From positions 31,736,001 through 31,800,000 of the forward strand of contig CM051511.1 of NCBI GenBank assembly GCA_028015205.1: a stretch of 64,000 nt of DNA, given 5' to 3'. The notes under the pieces are model-generated. The model saw only the letters and a program-made list of their open reading frames with translations, was not told where the DNA came from and did not search any database. Positions within the stretch are counted from its first letter, which is position 1; each line of letters starts with the position of its first letter. A program made the position numbers and the translations under genes. Below, piece by piece: positions 1 through 12,600 of the stretch. The stretch is from Mytilisepta virgata. Taxonomy: Eukaryota > Mollusca > Bivalvia > Mytilida > Mytilidae.

Positions 1-353
1 TTTATCGGTCAAGAATACTAATATTCTAGAACTTGCGATCACTTAATTTAATTGTTCACTTGTCCACATGTTGCGGTCGTCTTCTGTTACGCTTAGCGAA
101 GCCCTTTGTTAACAGGTGTTGTTATTGTAAAGAAAATTATGAAGTATGCAGCTCACTTTGCGCTGTAGTCGTCACTATGCAGGTGTAAGGAGTAAAATTT
201 AGACCCACTGTTCACGATCTTAAATCGACTTACAATTTAAAGAACAGCAGTAAAAGCGTTTACTAAAAAATCATGCAATGTCATAACATAAATTTCGTAT
301 TTTTAACTAAATTATGTTTTGTAATTAGACAGCCAACTACAATCTTATTTCAG

Positions 354-665
354 TGATATTGAGAGTTGAATCTGACCCTGCAGTGTTTGGACAGCCAGTA
401 TATTTTTTATGCAGAAAGTTGAACACTTCAGAAAACTGTATTATAAACGAAGAGAGATGGTGGATGGCTGACACAGATACATTGATGTTAAATGGACATC
501 CTTATGACACATCCGAAAGGTACACAGAACAAGTACGGTCCTGTTCCGATTTATTACTTCGAATCAATAATTTTACAGAAAGAGATGTGAACCGAGAATA
601 CTGCTGTTCCATTGGTTTTGACGAGGGTCGATTATATCTATCATTATCAAGTGCTAATTTTGAGT
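354..665 (+). CDS. Ig receptor exon a: first Ig-like domain
   Basis: Acceptor cttatttcag before 354 and donor gtaagt at 666; phase 1 at both ends. The 103-codon exon has the Ig hallmarks in order: Cys in YFLC, Trp in ERWW, and the L-x-I-x-x-F-x-x-x-D-x-x-x-x-Y-C pattern. Several N-glycosylation sequons suggest an extracellular location. Confidence 0.8.
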
Positions 666-3600
666 GTAAGTACAGTATCAAACTTTAGTTATTCAACAAT
701 ATATCTTCTAAATTTTTAAACTAACTATTTTTCCTTAATTAAAAAAAGGCATGTCACGCCCCCTCCACACACACAATATGCGTTTTATTATAAGACTTGT
801 ATTATTCACTTGATTATACAACATTTGCCGTATTAGTGATTTCACCTGGCTGTATTATATAAAAAATGTTCCAGCCATAACTTTAAATCTTTTATTCCTG
901 ATTTGCGGTTGACTATCACGCCAAAAGTTGTCGTTCTTTACAACAGGTATGTCACTAGGAACACGACGATTTATCGTTCAATCCGAATGATAAAACAGAA
1001 AACCCCGAAAGGTGAAGGGAATTCCTCATTATACAGAATGTGCTGTCAATTTTTTATAGTTGGGATATATATATGAAAGTTTTCAATGTCTTACCAGTGA
1101 AAAAAAAACAAAAAAACGGAAAAGCCCTAAATTCTCGATTGCACAGTCAATATTGTTTGTAGGGAATTCCGTTTTTCGTTCGAACTCCTCAATCTTTTTA
1201 ATTCAATTCTGGCGAAATGCCACGAGTGGGCTCGAAATCACACCTGCTGTAAGGAACGACAACTCTGTCAAAAAATTATTAAATACGTATGCATCCGCAA
1301 GTAGGGAATAGTAAGACACTCATGGTATAAGAAAACCGAAAATTTAAAATTATTTCATTTCTTTATTTTCAAAATAGAGTTTTATATAGAATTTTTCTAG
1401 AATACCACCAATCAGTAATACTGAAGACAATGGGTGCAAGCATCAATATTTTAAATGTTGTATCAAACCATCTGATTGATATAGAGTTTTCTTAGGGCTG
1501 AAATCACACATAAAAAATAAGGGGTCACACATAAAGGAAGGTGACATCTCCTGGCTTCTGTATGACCATTTGAGTTCAAGCGTTTGATTATTTCTTATTT
1601 CCTAAGTATGTTTCGAGATGCAGCATACAAGGAATATTTTAAGCTAAAGACCATGTGAGCTTTTGTCATCACTTGGCGTCCGTCGTCCGTCCGTTAACTT
1701 TTCACATTTTAATCTTCTCCTCTGAAACCACTCGGCCAAATAGAATTTAATTTCGCAGGAAGCATCTATAAAGAATTTGCTCATTTCGTCCCGACCGGGC
1801 AACAAACATGGCCACCATTGGCAATTGTTGTTTCTGATTTGCTGAGTTTTCAAAAATCTTCTCCTCTGCAACTGCTTGGCCAAATGGAACAAAACATGAC
1901 AGGAAGCCTATATGGGAGGTCCTTTATAAAAGTTACCTCATTTCGTCCAGATTGGACTTCAAATACGGTGTTTCTTGTTTCTCATTGGTTAATTAGAATT
2001 GGAACTGCTGGGACAAATGGAACGAAACTTGACAGGTAGCATCTACGGGAGGTTCTCTACAAAATTTCCTCATTTCGTCCCGATTGGACTACAAATATGC
2101 CCGTCATGGGCAGTCCTTGCTTCTGATTGGATGAAATAAAAAAAATTCTCTGAAATCGCTTGGCCAAAAGGAACGAAACTTGACAGGAAGCATATATGGA
2201 ATGTCCTTTATAAAGTTTCCTTATTCCGTCCCAAATATTTCCGCCATGGGTAGTTCTTTTTTCTGGTTGGCTAATATAAAAAATTTTCTTCTCTGAAATC
2301 GCTGGGCCAAATTGATCGAAATTTGACATGAAGCATCTATGGGGGTTCTTTACAGTTTCCTCATTTCATTCCGATCGGGCTACAAACATGGGCTGATGGG
2401 CAATTCTTGTTTCTCACTGGTTGATTTAAAAAAAACAACTTTGGAACTGCTTGGCCAAATGGAACGACACTTGACAGGAAGCATCTATGGGAGGTTCTCT
2501 ACAAAATTTCGTCTCGATTGGACTACAAATATTGCCGCTATGGGCAGTTCTTTTTTTCTGATTGGCTGATATAAAACAATCTTCTCCTCTGAAATCGCTT
2601 GGCCAAATAGACCGAAAGTTGACTGGCGGTATCTATTGGAGGGTCTTTACAAAGTTTCCTCAGTTCGTCCCAATCGTGCAAAAAATATGGCAATCATGGG
2701 CAATTCTTGTTTTTCCTTGGTTGATTTAAAAGAAAATTTTTCTCTGAAACTGCTAGGCCAAAGAGAGCCAGACTAGACAGAAAATGTCTATGGCTTATAA
2801 CAAAAATCTACAGAACCCCAGAATTGCTTGAAACCAAATATGGCCTGAACGTTCCTTGTAAGGTGTCAATCCTCATTCAAGATGGCAAACAGCGGAGGAA
2901 TTAGGTCAACATAAGACCCTATGTGAAATACATGCAAATATCTTCCTTAGAACGACTCAATTTTAGAAGATGATGAGCTGTAAGTAGAAGGACCTTGATG
3001 CAGAAATTTGGTCTCTACAAGGCTTACCACAATTCATAATGATAGTCAGAGAAGTGACTTCTCTCTTTGAGGTACATAGATAAAAACGGCTTTCATTCCT
3101 GGTGAGCGATACAGGCTCAGCCCTCTGAGTTTCTAGTATGGTTTTTGGTTTTAAATCCTCCTTGATGAAAATGGAAAACTTCTTAAGATTTTTTTTCACT
3201 ATATCTTACCGTTTTAGAGATAAAAAGGGTCAGAAAAGGGACACAGCTTAATTTTCGAACATTTTTTATTTCTTATCCGATTTTGAGGAATTTTTTAAGT
3301 GGTTCAGCAAAACAAATGTAATGAAAGTTACTACAGGCATTTTTGTTTTACTTTTGTCGTTGCAGAGATAAAAGGGATTAAAAGGGGCCAAAATTAGCCT
3401 TTTTCCAGGACATCTACAATTTTAATATTTTGTCCAGTTTTAATGGGGATTTTTTTCTTGATGAGTGCTTCCAGTAGTGTGTCAATATATTTCTTCTATC
3501 TGTTACGGTTTTTGAGATATAAGGGGGTAAAAGGGGCCGAACAGAAGTGTAGCTTGTTATGTAAATTATTTTTTTATTGTTCATCCAACTCTTATGCGGA

Positions 3601-6600
3601 TTTTTACTTTGATTTCACCTTCATGGGTGCTTTCATAAGTATATTAACAAATTTTTTCCATCTTTATTTTTTTCCGATATACAAAGGTTCAAAGTTGCGG
3701 TGGTGTCATGCTGCGTTCTTTATTCGATATTGCAGCAAAATTGATACTTGAAATATCAACTATATCAAATTTTTTAAATTTCAGAAAGAAAGGTGACTAT
3801 TTTTGTTTAATAATTTGAATATACCCGTCAACAAACTTGGTTATTTTTCTGCTTTCAACTTTCTGACGATTAGCACAAACATGATAGATGAACTCACAAT
3901 GGAAAGGATCAAATATTTATATATACATGTAGCTATCACAAAATGGATGCCGCTGGGGTCGTTCGCTTTAGAAGATAAAAAGGCTTGTGCATAAATTCTT
4001 AGCATATAATTGTCCATTTTAAATTTGCTATTTGCTTGCAGATCACCCAAGTAATCAAAGTATAGAGAGTAACATTACTCTGTCGTCACAGTCTGTGTCA
4101 TTGTCCGTAGACATTCCAAAAATATATCCAAAACCTAATTGCACAGCTCTTTACGACGTAGGTATTGTATGAATTATTAGGGAATTTTGTCGTTATCTAT
4201 TTATTGATTTATTCTCGTTTGCTTAAACGTTCTATAATATTTATCCTGCAATCACTGTTACAACAGACTAATAACAGGTGTCGAATACATCAAAGTTGTA
4301 TTTATATATATGCTACATGTACTTTACAAATACAGAATTAGGCCCCGCCCATGCTCTAACGAGTAATAACAATCTGATCAGTTTCCGTTTTAGATTCTTT
4401 AAAAAAATACGTTTCGACAAATTATTCATGTTTTGTTAGAATTATTTATACCACATTTCCACCTCGTTACATGTAACTATTAAAATTTGTCAAATTGTCA
4501 TTATTTTATCCTCAAGTGGACATGTTTTTTAATACTTTATTACTGCGTGCAGATATAAACACGCCCTTTTATAGAATTACACAAGGCAAATATAAACAAG
4601 CCCATTTCATAGAAGTACACAAACCCTTCTTAAGCCTTTTTATTTTATTTTTTTTTAAATCACCAGTTTTAAGCTATAAGAAAAAATAACTTTGATGTTG
4701 ATACATGTATTTCTGTATAAAAACAACACTAGCTTGACAGATCCTCGCACTTTCTGCAGTTCCTTAGCATCATACAAATATTTTCTGTATTCTTCTATAG
4801 TCTACTAATATTGTATACGGTCAATGCAACAAAATGTCAGTATCCATTTACGATGTGGAAAATTTTGTATTTTCCATGTTGAATGAGTAATTTTGAATAT
4901 TTGTAAAAAATCAAAGATTGCATTTAGTACTTATTTAATAAAAATATTCCGAATCACCTATTAACTAGAAAAAAATTTCTCTGGACCGAGGGCTAGTTGT
5001 CTGTTAAAGAACACATGTATCAGGGTTCTCGCTAAGGCGCGTATATGCGTCCTGGACGCGTTAAAATTGGGCTGGACGCGTCATCCTTCAAACTCATGCG
5101 TCCCTGGGACGCATGTAGATCTAATCAGCTGCGTCTGAAGACCGTTATTTTCATTAAAAATCTCGAGCCGCCATTTTTTTGTTTTCTTGGAGATCAAAGG
5201 GGGGAAGGGAAAGAAACGACAAAAGTAAGCTAAAAAATGGCGGCAATCGGAATTCTTGTGATTTTTCATTGGCCACAGTGTTTATTACAACCGGTAACAA
5301 TATGTAGACCTCATTTAAAAATAAATTTAGCGGATTTTGACTTATCTATGCACAAATGGAAATTTTGTCAATATAGATTATTAAGGTGTTCAAACAATGT
5401 CAATTGGAGGATTTTAAGAGTATGTTTGAGAAAAAATAATAGTAAAGATTATACATAAATAAATATTACAAAATAAAATGGCAATAATAAATAAGTTGTG
5501 TCAAAAGGTGCAAAGATTTTTGCTTATATCTGTAACAGAAATTTTCTTCCAAGTTCGGAGCACCACTGCATAAATCCATTTTTTTTTTTTTTTTTTGTTT
5601 TTTTTTTGAAATTTCAAATTATATTCGTCAGTATGTTAAGGCAGCACATGATTTTAATTAAACTTTAACAATAGTACAATAGGCATACCATGGTCAACAT
5701 CATGCAGGAGTGTACGTTAAAAAAATGGCGATGAGTCCTGGGACTCATCAAAATCAGCTGGGACTCACCATTCTGAAAAATGATGAGTCCCAGGACTCAT
5801 CATGAAAAATTCTTAGTGAGAACCCTGTGTATTTTGTAACATATTGCACGATGTTATTAGGACCATTTACCCGTTGTATTCCATGTTACTTTTTGTCACA
5901 GGATATAAGCCTAAACCAATCCCTCACCCAAACATCAAATCACCTCGACCTGTTATATAGCACCAACCTGCACTTGGACTATACATTTCCGAGTGAAATA
6001 TGCCCAGTGATGGTGGATGTCAGTTGTTTAGTTGGTAGTACATATTTTCTGATATTACGCGAAGAGTTTCACAATTGTTCAAGTAAGTGAACTTTTGTAT
6101 CTAATTCACATAAATGTGTAATTTACGTCTTATCTCAAAGAAATCTCTAAACAATTTAGCCAGGAGGGGGATATTTATTAGTATCTTTGGATTGTTATTT
6201 GATTTACATTCTGTAAATTTTTCATTACGTGCTTTGGCTTTATGAATTACGTGATGCCGTTTTTTAATTGTTTTGTGGTTCTGTATTTATGTTATGTTAT
6301 GTTATGTTATCTTTACGGTTCTATTGTTTCATATTTATCATATGTAATTTTTTCTTTACGTTATTCGTTCAACTTCACGTTATTCTGTTATTTCCATACG
6401 TGTGGTGCCAATTACATTAGGTGCTATCTTTCTGTCAATAAGTGGTAACTTTATGTGGCTGCTTGATTTATTAACGTATACTCTGATGTTTCCTTTAAGT
6501 TTTGTAATTTTTAATTAATGTTGTGAGGATGTTCCATACTTTTCTATTCATTATACTTTTTCAACCGTCTCGGTGTTCCATACTTTTCTATTCATTATAC

Positions 6601-9600
6601 TTTTTCAACTGTCTCGGTGGTTTCGTGGTACCGTGCTGATGATATTTAGCTTACCAGTAGTTGAAGTTTACTATCAGCATAATGAATTTTATGACAGCTA
6701 CTTAATTTCAATTTGCAGCACTTGATTTTGTTAATTATTTTTTAATTACATCTAATTAAATCTGATTCACTCCAGACATGAAAGGAGATATTTGTGAAGT
6801 GAATATGGATGAGACAACAACTCTGAAACGGAACTTAAAAATACAAAAGAGTTAAAAAATACAGCTTTCAACACGTAGGAGACATGTTCCCGCACACTGT
6901 ATGCATGCTGTTAGTGGCCCCATATTACTTGTAGTAAATTGTGAAAGAATGTCTGAAATAAAAATAGTAAAAATCGGATAACCATTTACAAAAATTCTCA
7001 TAAGGGACGGACACAAAAATGTGGCTGGATTAAACCAATATAATGACATATTGGTATGTGCTTATTTCCCCCTTAAAATAATGGCATACACTTATTTTTA
7101 CCTGCCGCGCCAACGGCGAAAGCAGGTCTTGTAACCGCTTGACTCCGTCCGTCCGTCCGAGAGACCTTGTTGTATGAAACTTTCGTCAACGTTTTCTTGG
7201 CTTCTACTGAAGGGAATGATTGTGTAGTTGGTCTGCAGCTTTTATAATGTTAAGTTGTAGTGTGCAAGCAATTTTTGTGAAAGAAGTGAAAAAGCTGTAT
7301 GAATCATTGTTTAATGTTTAAAAAGTTACGTAACATTAGCTAGTAGCGATGAAAAACTGAAAGCATATTTTAATCTAGGGCTAGCTATCGTTGATAGACT
7401 ACGAATTAACTATCTTATAAATGAGAAAATATATTTTCAGTTAGATTTCACGTCTTACGAATTGAACACTTAACCAGACACTCTACTGGATTTGCAATAT
7501 TATGGAGCATGAAATGCTTTCCCTTCTGGAGTATTTGATGTCAGTTCCGGTTTTTTTTTAAGCTTACATTGCTAGTGCTTTAGTTTCTATTCTGTCTTGT
7601 TCTGATTACATTACGTTTGTTATGTATTTTTGTCTCGCCTGCGACGAAAGTCGCTGGAAGCGAGACATAGGTATAGCAATCCGGCGGCGACGGCGACGGC
7701 GACGGCGTTAACTTTTTGTAAAACCTTAATAACTTTTAAAGTATAATACTTACAATGTTCATCTTTGGTCCACAGGTGCATGAAGTGATGACCTTTTCAG
7801 CAGCACATTTTTAGATGACCTTGACCTTTTTTTCATGGTTCAATACCCACATAAACATTGCGACATAGTTTTACATTCAAATCCTTTTCTCAGAAACTAT
7901 AATACCTAGAGTTATTATATTTGGTCTACAGTGAGATCTATATGGGTACATGCCAGTCTGACACCTGTCATTTGTCCTTGACCTCAATTGCACGGTTCAG
8001 TGAACTTCGAAAATCTGCGACATAGTTTTACATTCAAGTCCCTTTCTTAGTAACTGTAATGTTTAGAGTCATCATATTTGGTATATAGTAAGATCTATAT
8101 GGGTACATGGGAGTCTGACACCTGTCATGTGTCCTTGACCTCAATTTCACAGCTCAGTGACTTTGTCAATTTTTTCTTCTAAAGTCCATTTTTCTGCAAC
8201 TACAATGAATAGACTCATCATACATGGCTTATAGCAAGATCTGTATGGGTACATGCCAGTCTGACACCTTTCATGTGCCCTTGACCTCAATTTCATGGTT
8301 CAGTGACTTTGTCAATTTTTTCCTCAAAAGTTTATATTTCAGCAAGTGCAATGACTAGATTCATCAGATATGGTCTATAGCTAGATCTATATGGGTACAT
8401 GCCAGTCTGACACCTGTCATGTGTCCTTGACCTCAATTTCATGGTTCAGTGACTTTGTCAATTTTTTTCTTTAAAGTCTGGGTCAAGCGCGGACAGGCGA
8501 GACATCTTTTAGGGTCCACACTTGTTTTATTTACCTGGTTATGCCTTTGTAAATTGGTAGTATTGGCTTTGGTATTACATACATGTATATTTATTTTTTT
8601 TAGATAACAATGAAGTAAGCAGTTTTCAAGGATTTTTGTTGTGGAAAATTTTCATCTCTTTTTTTGTTATTTTCTGCATGATTTTAGTTTTTTTGAGCTT
8701 GATTCGGAACAGGGAAAAGATAAAAGCAATGCTACGTAAGTATGTAAATTCGACAACACTTATACATACATGTTATATATGTACCTAGACATTTGTCTCA
8801 TTGTTCATATGAATCTAAAAAACTTGTGTGTGTAAATTAGTCCCAGAAATACCGTTTAGAACGTATTCCACTATACACGCATCTATTATAAATATACATT
8901 TATATATAAATATGTATGAAATACAAAAGTTGAAAGCTGACATTATAACCAAAAAAAAATCAAATAAAAAACTAGAAATCTGGACTGTCAGAATCGACAA
9001 TGGTCCCCGCACCCCCTGTAAGTAGTTGGGACACTTACCTATAGTCTAAAATATAATACCTTATTCCCATCCAAAAATAATATGCAGTCATTCTATAAAG
9101 AAATTAAATCAATAAACCTAATGAAAAATGAAAAACCTTACTTCACAAGCTTAAACCGACAATTTTTTAAAATTTGGCCTGAGTAATCCCCCGGTTGAAA
9201 AACGAGATGTTCTAAATCCTTATTGTGCAACTAAATATAGTGCAGGACAATACTATATATAAGCAAAATGAAAGAGAAGTTATGGTCACAAGCTTAAATT
9301 AAAAATTTCAAATTTCGCACCCTGTGTGCCCCAAATTTAGAAAATCAAAATTCTAAAACCTTATTGCGCATCTGCATATTGTGCATGACAATACTGTATA
9401 CATTGTAGCAATAAAATGCATAAATTGAAAAATGAAAGACGAGTTTAGGTCACAAGCTTGAATTCCAAATTTTCGAAGTTCAACCCATGTGGGCTCCTTC
9501 TTTAGAAAATCAAAATTCTAAAACCTTATTGCGCATCTACAGCTGGTATGCAACCATTCTATATAGAAATTAAATTCCTAAACCCAAAAGTGAAGAAGGA

Positions 9601-12600
9601 GTTGATGTCACAAGAAAGTGTGACGGACGGACGAATTCCTGAACCCAAAAGTGAAGATGCAGGGCTAATTAAAATAGGGTAAAGCCTAAACTATCTTGAA
9701 ACAGAGCTATGCACGAAACGATATAATAAATCAGTCATTAATATTTTTTAGATAAAATTTAATACATATATTTTATATAAAATTTACGAATAACTACCTA
9801 ATACATACAATGATATTTACAAGTAATATTATATAAATTAACAATTAATTCTTTCAGTTTCTTTCCAATGTCTTAACTCTAAATTCCGATCAAATCCGGC
9901 ATTCCAATAAAGTAATACAACAGTCAGTTTGTTTCACTTTTCAAGCAATTTGTAATTTCAATTTTAAGAAATTAAACAACAAGGGTGATTCTTAATTTAC
10001 TAAATTGAATTCTGACTTGGCAGGTGAAAAAATACATTAAAGAATTAGCAAATACGCACTGGGGTTGGCAGAAAAGGTTCAAATTAGGCTGTAATGGGTG
10101 AACTTGGAAGATATCCATTATTTATTGAAATTATGGTGAACATCATTTTATATTTCATTCGACTAGAGAAGACTACTGATATTTTACTCGTTGATGCCCT
10201 CCATGTATCTAAAGCCCTATCAAATGAAAACAAAAAGAGCTGGTATGGCTGTATTCTTTCTTTATTGAATTATCTTAATATTGATATAAATAATATTTTT
10301 ATTATAATTTAAATCTGAAAGTCTTCCTTTACAAAAGACTGACTTGTTACTACAATAAAATATGGTGCTCATTGCTTGATGTCGACATGAAAGATAAAAA
10401 AATATGGTAATAAACTTAGGACATATAGACTATTTAAAAGAAATATTTCATTTGAACCTTATTTGTCATTATTAAATAAAAATAAAATAACAATACTATC
10501 AAAATATAAAATAAGTAGTCATAATTTAGAAATAGAAAAGGGGAGACATATAGGAGTTTATCTTAATGAACGAATATGTTATCTTTGCAGTCGTCAGACT
10601 TGTCTGACATGATTATTCATTGATTTGTTACAGAAATTACCAGTATTTAGCAAAATTAAAAAATAACTAGACATTGAACCCGCGCGAGCGCGGGAAAATA
10701 AGCTTAATGCAAAATTTAACCAAAGTCAGTGAAGCGTGAAATGTAGGTCAACGTGACCCAATTGTCATATGGCTTTTCATTACTACCGAAGATGTATCCA
10801 CTGATGAAGTAGACTGTATGCCACGTAGAATTACCAAAATGGACCTTAAGGTTCCATCAAAGTCAAAATCTATGACGAAAACACAACCACATAAATTTGT
10901 CAATATTTTTATTGTTACAATTAATTCTGAACTGGAACTTGATGAAAAGCTTTCATTAAATACACATTTCATAATGCATTACCTTTTTCCTTCAGAATAA
11001 ATATGAAAATGAAATTGTAGATGTAAACATTTCCTTAGTGACGGATGAATTTTTCAAAAGATGCCGTGAGTTAGGTAGAGCATATTTTTGGAAAATAATT
11101 GTTCCAATTGTTCCATTGTCATCATGGGCAGGGCAAGGGAGGCTTAAAATATCACATTTTTAGTGTGTGGCTGCGTGTGCTGTCCACGTTTATATTTATC
11201 AAAGATGTCCGAGATAAATTTCGTCATTAATGATAAAGATGACCATTTGTTAAAAATATTTTTATCTAGGGCTTACAGGGAATTGTATAGTAGAGATATA
11301 TTTAGACAGGTAATGAAAAATAATGTAAAAATAGATAATGGTTGGTTTTATCACTTTGTGCAAGGTAAACATCCGTGCAATCCAAAAAAACAACTAAGTT
11401 ATGAATTCCTCTGAACTTTACCTAACTTCTTCAAAGTTCATAACCTTTACAGTTAGGAGAAATTGCGTTATTGTAGAAAAACAATCCTGAATACATGAAG
11501 CGGAAACATCCCACTCGAAGGAGAATGTTTTTAATTTGTTTTATTCTTCTTCCATAATTTCAAACAGAAATACATTTAAATTATGTGCATACTTGTTTAT
11601 TTAAATCAATGTGTTAAAATGATGCATTCGAGAACCTTCTAAGGGATATGTTGGGAGAATTCATACCCGAAAAGTGCATACAAATTCCATTTGCAAATAA
11701 ACAAAACTGCAGTTTAAATTTATAAATGCAGATTGTCAAATCCGATAATAACCTTTATAATCTGAACCATACATCGTTTATTTTGAACCACGCGTTTTGC
11801 CGCCTATTCGGCTAATTCGTAAATTTAGTATTATAGATAGAAATACTAAGGGTTCATTCCTTGTATTGCACATGGTAGATCTCCTTAGCTGAAATTTGGC
11901 TTCCTATTTCGGTATTTTTGGACAACTACTAGACCAGAAAACAATCTTCCGAATGTAGTGCTGAAACAGAACATTATGTAGATATATCATATGCACTAGA
12001 AAGATCAGGAAGTCTACATATTTATTAGTTTCGTATATGATTTTTTCGAAAGTGACAACAACTACCCGAGCCAGATGGCTCAAGACGGTATTACATTGTC
12101 AGGAGTGGATATTTCTACCTTTTAGGCGCACTCGATAAGAGGAGCTTCCACCTACGCGGCTTTAGCAGCCGGTTGTTCTATAAAAGACATACTTTCGACG
12201 GCCAACTGGGCGTCAGAAGGAACTTTTCAGTAGTTTTATCGTAAACAAGTGTCTGTCGTTGACAATACTTTTGCTGGTTATGTTTTTTCTATTGGGAAGT
12301 AATCATGTTACTCTGCTGTTGTATTATTTGTGAACAAATCTTTGATTGTGTCCTTGGGACAACAACCCCAATCTGTGTTACACGTATGTCCATTAGACAA
12401 CAAACCAAGTTTGTGTCAACTCTTTGATCAAGCTGTCTTAATATGACGTAGAGCCGAAGCCGAATATATGAATAAAAATGTTCCCTCTTCCAAGCATGTG
12501 AAATATGATGGTCATTTTTGGAATAACGAGTCTGAGGCTCAAGGAGATATTAAGCTCCTACCCAATACCCAGCCCAGTCGTATGGGGTTGACGACAAACT

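Noticed and set aside
11163..11414. 83-codon frame inside the Helitron as a captured gene
   Set aside because: It is on the strand opposite to the element, with no recognisable domain; chance cannot be excluded.
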